A stretch of 64,000 nt of DNA from Pyronema omphalodes (lineage: Eukaryota; Ascomycota; Pezizomycetes; Pezizales; Pyronemataceae), in assembly GCA_024516155.1 (NCBI GenBank), contig JAJJXM010000036.1, forward strand, positions 434,001-498,000. Reading direction: 5' to 3'. Position 1 is the first letter of the stretch. Each line of letters opens with the position of its first letter. The notes beneath the pieces are model-generated. The model had not been told where the DNA came from, did no database searches, and was given only the letters and a program-made list of their open reading frames with translations. The position numbers and the translations under genes are program-made. Below are positions 58,500-64,000 of the stretch, one piece after another.

Positions 58500-59635
58500 T
58501 TTCACGAAACTGCACTCGCGTGACGGAAACGCAGCTCTACTTCTGGCGATTAAGAAAGTGCTGGTTGGTCGGCTTCTTGGTGGGGGGAGACGCGACAAGA
58601 TCGAGGGGCGTAAAGTAGCGCGGCAAATTTTCGTAACGAATGCCGAGCCGGTTGCTCGGGTAACTGAATCATGAACTCGCACCCGCTTCCGATCTCGGAA
58701 TTCATCCCGACGGAGCTTGTGGCGTGTTCCAGGCTAGAAGGAAGGAATATTCTAGTTCCGTTTTTCCTCAGGTACAACCGTGGTTTCACCCGGAGAAATT
58801 ATACGAGACGGCTCGGTTGACTATATCGGTTCGCCTTTCGGTTTTGCGTCCCCTGTCGGAATGCCAACGGAATGTTCCATACAGAGCCGATTTAGGCTGT
58901 ATCGAACCAACATACATATTTCCAGGTCAGGTACTGCCGAGAGAAATTTATTCGGGACGACGGCCGTTCGAGATGGAATACATTGCCCCGCAGCCGAAGC
59001 ATTGTTCCGGCCTCTACCTTAATTTATTTTCCGGAAGCGCGGAATCATCATCTCCAGGAACCAGATATTTTGAGTCAGTTTTATGCGTGCCCTGAGCCAA
59101 GAACTCTATTTCGGTCAATTGAACTTGAACTTTTCCGAGTCTTATACGATTATGGTGATATAGATGGTTATTAGAGAGACCCAAGAAGTTGCTGCGATCA
59201 AACTGTGATTGCTCATGCCAAGTGCTCCGGATGTACAAGTCCTGCCGTTTATTATCACCAACAGCTCAAGACAGAAAAGGTTATCCTCCGGCTGGTCTAA
59301 TGTATTCCTGAGTGATACAGGTACGGTAAAACGACTGAGATTTTTCCGAAAAACTTAACACTGTCGGTATAGGCTTCTCACCTTCATCTCGGTTCCCACT
59401 TTCCCGTGTGGGGTAAATTGCAGTCCTGCCTAGAAATCTGGAAGAATGAACACTTCTGTTCCGGCTTCTTTTTTATCCTACACCCCTTTATTCCAGTATA
59501 TAAACCCCTCCTCCTACGGATTACTGAACTTCATCATCACCAGCTTTCACCAGCAACATCCCCAGACTCAATCACAATCAATCACTCTCGTTCCAAATCC
59601 TCTTAGTCACCATCAATCACTCATCAAATATCAAC
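58500..59635. other. Divergent intergenic region with pectate lyase promoter
   Basis: No further gene recognised; an open frame at 58724-59095 lacks an identifiable product. TATATAAAC at 59497-59505 is a good TATA box 131-139 bp before the pectate lyase ATG, followed by a C/A-rich leader with CAGCAACATCC. Confidence 0.5.
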
Positions 59636-60505
59636 ATGCAGTTCCTCAACATTCTCCCATTCATTACCATCGCCCTTGGCGCCGCCACAACCACTTTCCC
59701 CTCTGCCACTGGCACGCTTACCTATTCCGCCGTTCAAACCATCGCCGCTGGTGTTACCTACGACGGAAAAATGAAGCGTATCGACCGCGGAGTCTCCTGT
59801 ACCGGCCAAGCCGAGGGCGGGGATAAAGATGCCGTTTTCATTTTACAGGAGGGAGCGACTTTAAAAAATGTCATTATCGGACCAAATCAAATTGAGGGAG
59901 TTCACTGCAAGGGTAAGTACTAAGTACCCGGACATAGGATATGGGTAGTGAAGATGGACATAAAGGCTGATGTGGAAATAGGATCTTGCACAATTCAAAA
60001 TGTTTGGTGGGATAATGTCTGTGAAGATGCTTTGACTATCAGGCAAGCTTCTGGTACTAGTAACATCATCGGAGGCGGTGCTAGAAATGCGGAAGATAAG
60101 ATTATTCAGCATAATGGTTCTGGGAAGGTTGTTATTAAGGACTTTTATGCTGAGAACTTTGGAAAGCTTTACCGGTAAGCGTTGCTGCTTCTAAGACCCC
60201 TTAGTAATTACGGGAATTATGCTGATATATTATGGCGTAATAGATCTTGCGGAAACTGCTCCACGCAATATAAGCGTGCTGTCGAGATCTCCGGAGTCGT
60301 GGCTAAGTCTGGAAAGGTACTCGCTGGAGCGAATGAGAACTATGGTGATACGGTTACTATTAAGTCGGCTTGTTTGAAGGATGTTACAAAAGTCTGTGTT
60401 CGATTTGATGGAAATAATACTGGGGATGAGCCGAGTGAGATTTCGAGTGGTCCGGATGGAAAGGTTTGTATCTACAACCCGTCTGTTATCACTAGCAACT
60501 GCTAG
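59636..60505 (+). CDS. Secreted pectate lyase, family PL3
   Basis: Exons 59636-59912, 59982-60174 and 60244-60505 (introns 69 and 69 nt) give 243 residues, normal for fungal PL3. A signal peptide is visible ([16 protein letters not shown]). PL3 enzymes cleave de-esterified pectin by beta-elimination in the presence of calcium. The parallel beta-helix blocks are present: [45 protein letters not shown], the glycine-rich [20 protein letters not shown], and [20 protein letters not shown] with the conserved basic and Cys residues. Cys pairs for disulphides are kept. The gene has its own TATA box. It suggests contact with plant litter or plant tissue. Head-to-tail neighbours are unrelated. Confidence 0.95.
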
Positions 60506-60826
60506 AAATCTTCATCTTTGGATAGATTACAGACGGATGAAGTAGATGAGGGAATTGGGGGAATTGGGATAGTTGATCGGATATTTGTATAGATACTGGC
60601 TATTTATTGTTGCGTTAAGCCTAGTTCAGAAAAAATCACTCGTGATTTTGGATCAGCATGACATTTGAACTAAAGCAATCCTTTTATTATCCTACTTTTA
60701 TGCTAAAAATTTCCCGTAAAAACAATATAGTTATGTAATGCGTCCTGAATGGGCCTTCCAAGCCTCGGTCAGAATATGATCAAATAAATAGCTCATGTAA
60801 AGCCACAAACATCAGTCCCTCTAGGT
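60506..60826. other. Convergent 3' region
   Basis: The 3' ends of the pectate lyase (+) and the transglutaminase-like gene (-) meet across about 320 bp. No other feature is seen. Confidence 0.5.
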
Positions 60827-62527
60827 TTAAACACCATCCCACATTACTAGGCATCCCCAAGACCATCCGACTTTTCCAACCCCTCTCTCAAACGTAGCAC
60901 TATCGATCCCTTGACCATCTCTATCCTGCCAAGTTTTCACATACGAAATATTAACCTTCTCTCCTCTGCCAACCCAAATGGTAGCGCTTAACCGCCTTCC
61001 ATTTCTCCTCATTACCGCCATTCTTTCCTTATTAAAGTCTTGTCCTACGTAGACAAAGATACACCACTCCTCATGTGGCCTTTTGTCATATGGCAAACAT
61101 TCACAGGGTCCTAATATCAAGCTGACCTCATAGTATCCCTCTCCCCCAAATGCCATGGGCTGTACATATCCCACCCTGTTAATGATTCCCTTATCCGTCA
61201 TGCAGCTATACGTCGTTGGACCCTTCTCTTGCGGGCGTTGATACTCTTCCCAAGTTATATTTGTCAACAACCATTTTTGTTCCGCCGGGAAATGCGACTT
61301 TCCAAACTCCTCTGGTGTGCTCACAAAATGCTCCGGATTAAACTTCGCAGTATAACCCGTACCATCACTAACAGTTCCCGCACCCCAACAAGCATCTACC
61401 AACCACCACTCCCCATCATCAATCCTAACCGCATTCCAAGCATGTCCTGACGGAGGCCAGGCAAGACCCGCCCCTCCGGTATAACCATACCCCTTCCCAT
61501 GCCCAGCAACCACTGCCGCCTCCAAGCCTGAATGCTGTGCTAACGCTAAGAAAAGTTCCGCATACCCTTGGCATACAGACAGCCCGCTTCTTAGCACTGA
61601 CATAGCATCCTGTGGGCCCTTCGTGGTATGACCCTTAAAGCCTGCCCAATCATAGGCAACGTTGTAGTGGAGGTAGGTGAAGATTACGCGTGCTTTATCG
61701 GTTGCCGAGGAGAACGGAGAGGTCAAGGAGTACGCTAGGTCTTGGAGAGTAGTCTTGGGGTGGTTGTAGGCCGCATGGGCGTCGGCGGCGGAAAAGTCTC
61801 GGTGGCGGAGACATGAGTAGGATGATGCTGCGGCGGGGGGAGCTGATGCTGCGGCAACGGACAGGGAAGGGCGCGTGGAGATTGGGATCGGCGGAGGGCG
61901 CGTATGAACGGGAACTGGAGGCGGTGGTGGCGGAAGGTATTGCTTTGGTGGAGGAGGTAATGACTGCACGGAGATTGAGGAGGAGCGGGAATGTGTAGAG
62001 CTGCCAGTTAAATCTGTGCGTACGGCGGTGAAAGAGGCGGCTTTGGTAGGATTTCTCGGGGGGAGCTGAGGTGCTGGAGGTTCTTTTGACCGCACGGGGG
62101 GCGGGGGCGGGATTTCTCGAGGCGGAAGCCTTCGTGGAGGTTGTGCAGGTGTCCCAGGTGGTGATTTGGCTTCAGTATAAGACGGTGGAGATACTATCGT
62201 CTTTGCTGGCGCAGTGTTGGTCCGCGCTGGTAAGGCTGGTAAGGCTGGTTTCGTGGGAAGCCGTGGCGGCGGCCTCCGGGGAGGTAGAGGCGGCCTCGCA
62301 GCTGAAGATGAATCATCGCATTCTGTCGGAGCTGAGGGAACAGGAGGGGGAGGAGGCTCTCGGCGGGCAGGAAGTCCAGGTCGCTGCGGGGTTGGAGGAG
62401 GAGGAGGCGGGCGAGAGCTCAGCAGCTTTCGCGGCGCTGAGCTAATAGACTGCGGCCGCTGCTTTGCGCCTAGCTCAGCGAGCCTGTCGCGAACAGAGGG
62501 GACGGCGGATGTATCGACTTCTGACAT
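60827..62527 (-). CDS. Proline-rich transglutaminase-like protein (Cyk3 type)
   Basis: A single exon of 566 residues from the ATG at 62527. Residues 1-225 are proline-rich and disordered, with many PPPPP and PPRRPP pieces fit for SH3 and profilin binding. The transglutaminase-like domain lies at about 250-400 with the complete triad: C319 in LSVCQGYAEL, H362 in SGHAWNAV and D378 in WLVDACWGAG. A conserved C-terminal domain follows to the end, with KWLLTNITWEEYQRP and VYVGQDFNKERMAVMRRNGR. Yeast Cyk3, acting with the septin/actomyosin ring in cytokinesis, belongs to this domain family but usually carries its SH3 domain in the same chain; none is visible here. A protein that binds SH3 partners through its head is therefore more likely. 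The activity is not proven. Confidence 0.9.
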   Translation of the reverse strand: MSEVDTSAVPSVRDRLAELGAKQRPQSISSAPRKLLSSRPPPPPPTPQRPGLPARREPPPPPVPSAPTECDDSSSAARPPLPPRRPPPRLPTKPALPALPARTNTAPAKTIVSPPSYTEAKSPPGTPAQPPRRLPPREIPPPPPVRSKEPPAPQLPPRNPTKAASFTAVRTDLTGSSTHSRSSSISVQSLPPPPKQYLPPPPPPVPVHTRPPPIPISTRPSLSVAAASAPPAAASSYSCLRHRDFSAADAHAAYNHPKTTLQDLAYSLTSPFSSATDKARVIFTYLHYNVAYDWAGFKGHTTKGPQDAMSVLRSGLSVCQGYAELFLALAQHSGLEAAVVAGHGKGYGYTGGAGLAWPPSGHAWNAVRIDDGEWWLVDACWGAGTVSDGTGYTAKFNPEHFVSTPEEFGKSHFPAEQKWLLTNITWEEYQRPQEKGPTTYSCMTDKGIINRVGYVQPMAFGGEGYYEVSLILGPCECLPYDKRPHEEWCIFVYVGQDFNKERMAVMRRNGRRLSATIWVGRGEKVNISYVKTWQDRDGQGIDSATFERGVGKVGWSWGCLVMWDGV

Positions 62528-64000
62528 TTCGCAATCAATGTTGTGATGTTGTGTAAATGTGGAAGTCGACAGTTCGCAAGTGTTGTTTGTACCTCACGAG
62601 TATATTGCTACCGGCGATCGGGCAATAAGCTTTGGCAAACACGTAACCTATTATTAAACTCGCATAAACATTAGCAGCAGCTTGACCTGAAAAGGCTGAC
62701 CATGAAAAGCCGTGATCCTAAGCCTCACCGCCTCGCCTTCACCGAATGACAGCATAAATGCGCCGAATACTAATCAGTTAGGAGGCAATAAATGAATGCG
62801 TCATGGGAGCGAGCGCCCGGAAATTTGAGACCTGCTACAGGGCCACCGAGTGATAATTCCGTACACAATGAGTCACATACACTGCATAAAAGTTGATATT
62901 ACTACGAATAATGAAAGAAACCCTTAATTAAACATTATTAAGACTCGTAGTAATTATTTATCTCGAGGAATTGCATAGTTGAATTTATGAGCAAAATCTT
63001 ATGTCGAGTGATGCCCTGTGTATCATCCTTCCACGGCCAACGGAACGGTCTGGAATCTTCACGTCGACAAGCCAAGAAACTTTACTAGCTTCCATAAAAC
63101 GTCCGTATTTTTTCTACTTCGTGACGCTGTATCAAGGTTCATCAAGAGTAAGGCACACGTCATTTGACACATATCATCAATATCGCTAGAGGTACCGAGC
63201 AACCAGAAAAACTCCCAGCAAAACCATTTCCGACTTTATCGAAAGCCCTGCATAGAAAACCCCCAAATTACTTGACTTTATTTCCTAGTTTTGGGAAGTT
63301 TGAGAGACCTTGAGATATAGAATTGCGACTGTAAATCCTTGGTAGCGCTTGGCTAGGTTGCTTTTTATTCTCCAGGTCGTCTCACATACAGTCTGGGGAT
63401 TTAATGAAGTCCGCAGGTTACACCGTTGTACCTTAATTCGCTTTTTAGGGCTTTAAATTTTAAGCTTATGCTTGACTCGATTGTGGGGCGGAGATTCACA
63501 GCATGCGAGGACATGCCTACCGAGTAATTTGATTGCGTGGCTATAATTTATAGCCGAATTGTGGGGTCTATGGCATATTGTGGGGTAAATGTTGTACTAA
63601 CCTTTTGGATGTGAGAATGATTTAAAGTTGATGCATGGAAAAAAATCTCTCTAAACGGGTAGTGTGAGGAGGCCTTATAATATTCTAGAGCGATAGAATA
63701 TCGCAATACAAATGAATTACAACAGGGATGCAAACCCCTATTCCCAATGACAGTTTTGTTCGACAAAGGCTCAAGAACCTACACATATTCTCTTAGAATC
63801 TGGCACTAGGTCTGCATCCCACCACTGTTTTCTCACACTGATTCCACGTTCCAGCTCTTAGATCTTGATTGCAAGAAATACAACATTGTAATAAATTAAG
63901 CGCCTCAATTTTTAAAGTAACTTCAAATCGAAATTTTACCATTACAATGTAAAACCTAGTATAAGACGTAATTAATAGCATGAGTAAACCTTGGACTTAC
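62528..64000. other. Right end, no gene recognised
   Basis: The promoter of the transglutaminase-like gene lies at the left. From there to the end I see no coding exon, tRNA or repeat array. The sequence is moderately AT-rich. Confidence 0.5.

Noticed and set aside
58724..59095. Open frame of 123 codons before the pectate lyase
   Set aside because: Composition is ordinary, several overlapping frames are open, and no product is recognised; it lies in a promoter interval.
1..64000. Transposon or CRISPR-like arrays
   Set aside because: I saw no transposase or reverse transcriptase frame, no long terminal inverted or direct repeats, and no spacer-repeat pattern; the tandem arrays have no unique spacers.

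Overview
The window is nuclear DNA from a filamentous ascomycete (Pezizomycotina). The evidence is mostly short introns of 37-131 nt with GTAAGT/GTATGT-type donors and CTAAC/CTGAC branch points, a fungal septin, a Zn2Cys6 regulator, Fur-type NCS1 permease, PL3 pectate lyase and ferric reductase, and a nuclear-type tRNA. The unusual load of long, clean microsatellites and C/G homopolymers, and the general style of the genes, would fit an early-diverging class such as Orbiliomycetes or Pezizomycetes, but the class is a guess.

Layout. 1-14.3 kb: three housekeeping genes, all on + : the ER P5A-ATPase Spf1, a Cdc3/AspB septin and a Pom33/TMEM33-family membrane protein, separated by a repeat-rich gap. 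14.3-18.9 kb: gene-empty microsatellite block. 18.9-26.3 kb: a Zn2Cys6 regulator (-) and a Fur-type NCS1 permease (+) that diverge from a shared 2.3-kb interval. 26.3-36.3 kb: three near-identical 27-residue metallothionein genes (two -, one +), an orphan single-exon protein, a tRNA-Ile and a decayed relative of it, and an aldo/keto reductase with two perfect TGACGTCA sites upstream. 36.3-42.6 kb: a degenerate LRR-like pseudogene, a 17-bp minisatellite and a FRE-type ferric reductase. 42.6-47.3 kb: second gene-empty repeat block. 47.3-52.5 kb: a HAD-IIA phosphatase-like gene (-) and a GLD1/GaaD-type aldo/keto reductase (+). 52.5-56.8 kb: third repeat block. 56.8-62.5 kb: a SANT-like protein (-), a secreted PL3 pectate lyase (+) and a proline-rich transglutaminase-like protein of Cyk3 type (-).

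Gene relations. Three metallothioneins plus a ferric reductase within about 15 kb make a loose metal-handling neighbourhood. The septin and the transglutaminase-like protein both belong to septation/cytokinesis but lie 52 kb apart. The pectate lyase and the GLD1/GaaD-type reductase could act at opposite ends of pectin use, but nothing here shows co-regulation.

The most striking observations are: the Spf1 start codon is split by an intron (AT|G); the septin probably begins with a 4-nt coding exon before a 610-nt intron; each metallothionein carries an intron before a last exon that encodes only His-stop; and the two tRNA-Ile-like sequences share a 7-nt insertion in the anticodon loop. All exon structures were assembled by hand from splice signals, reading frame and family resemblance; every total exon length is divisible by three.
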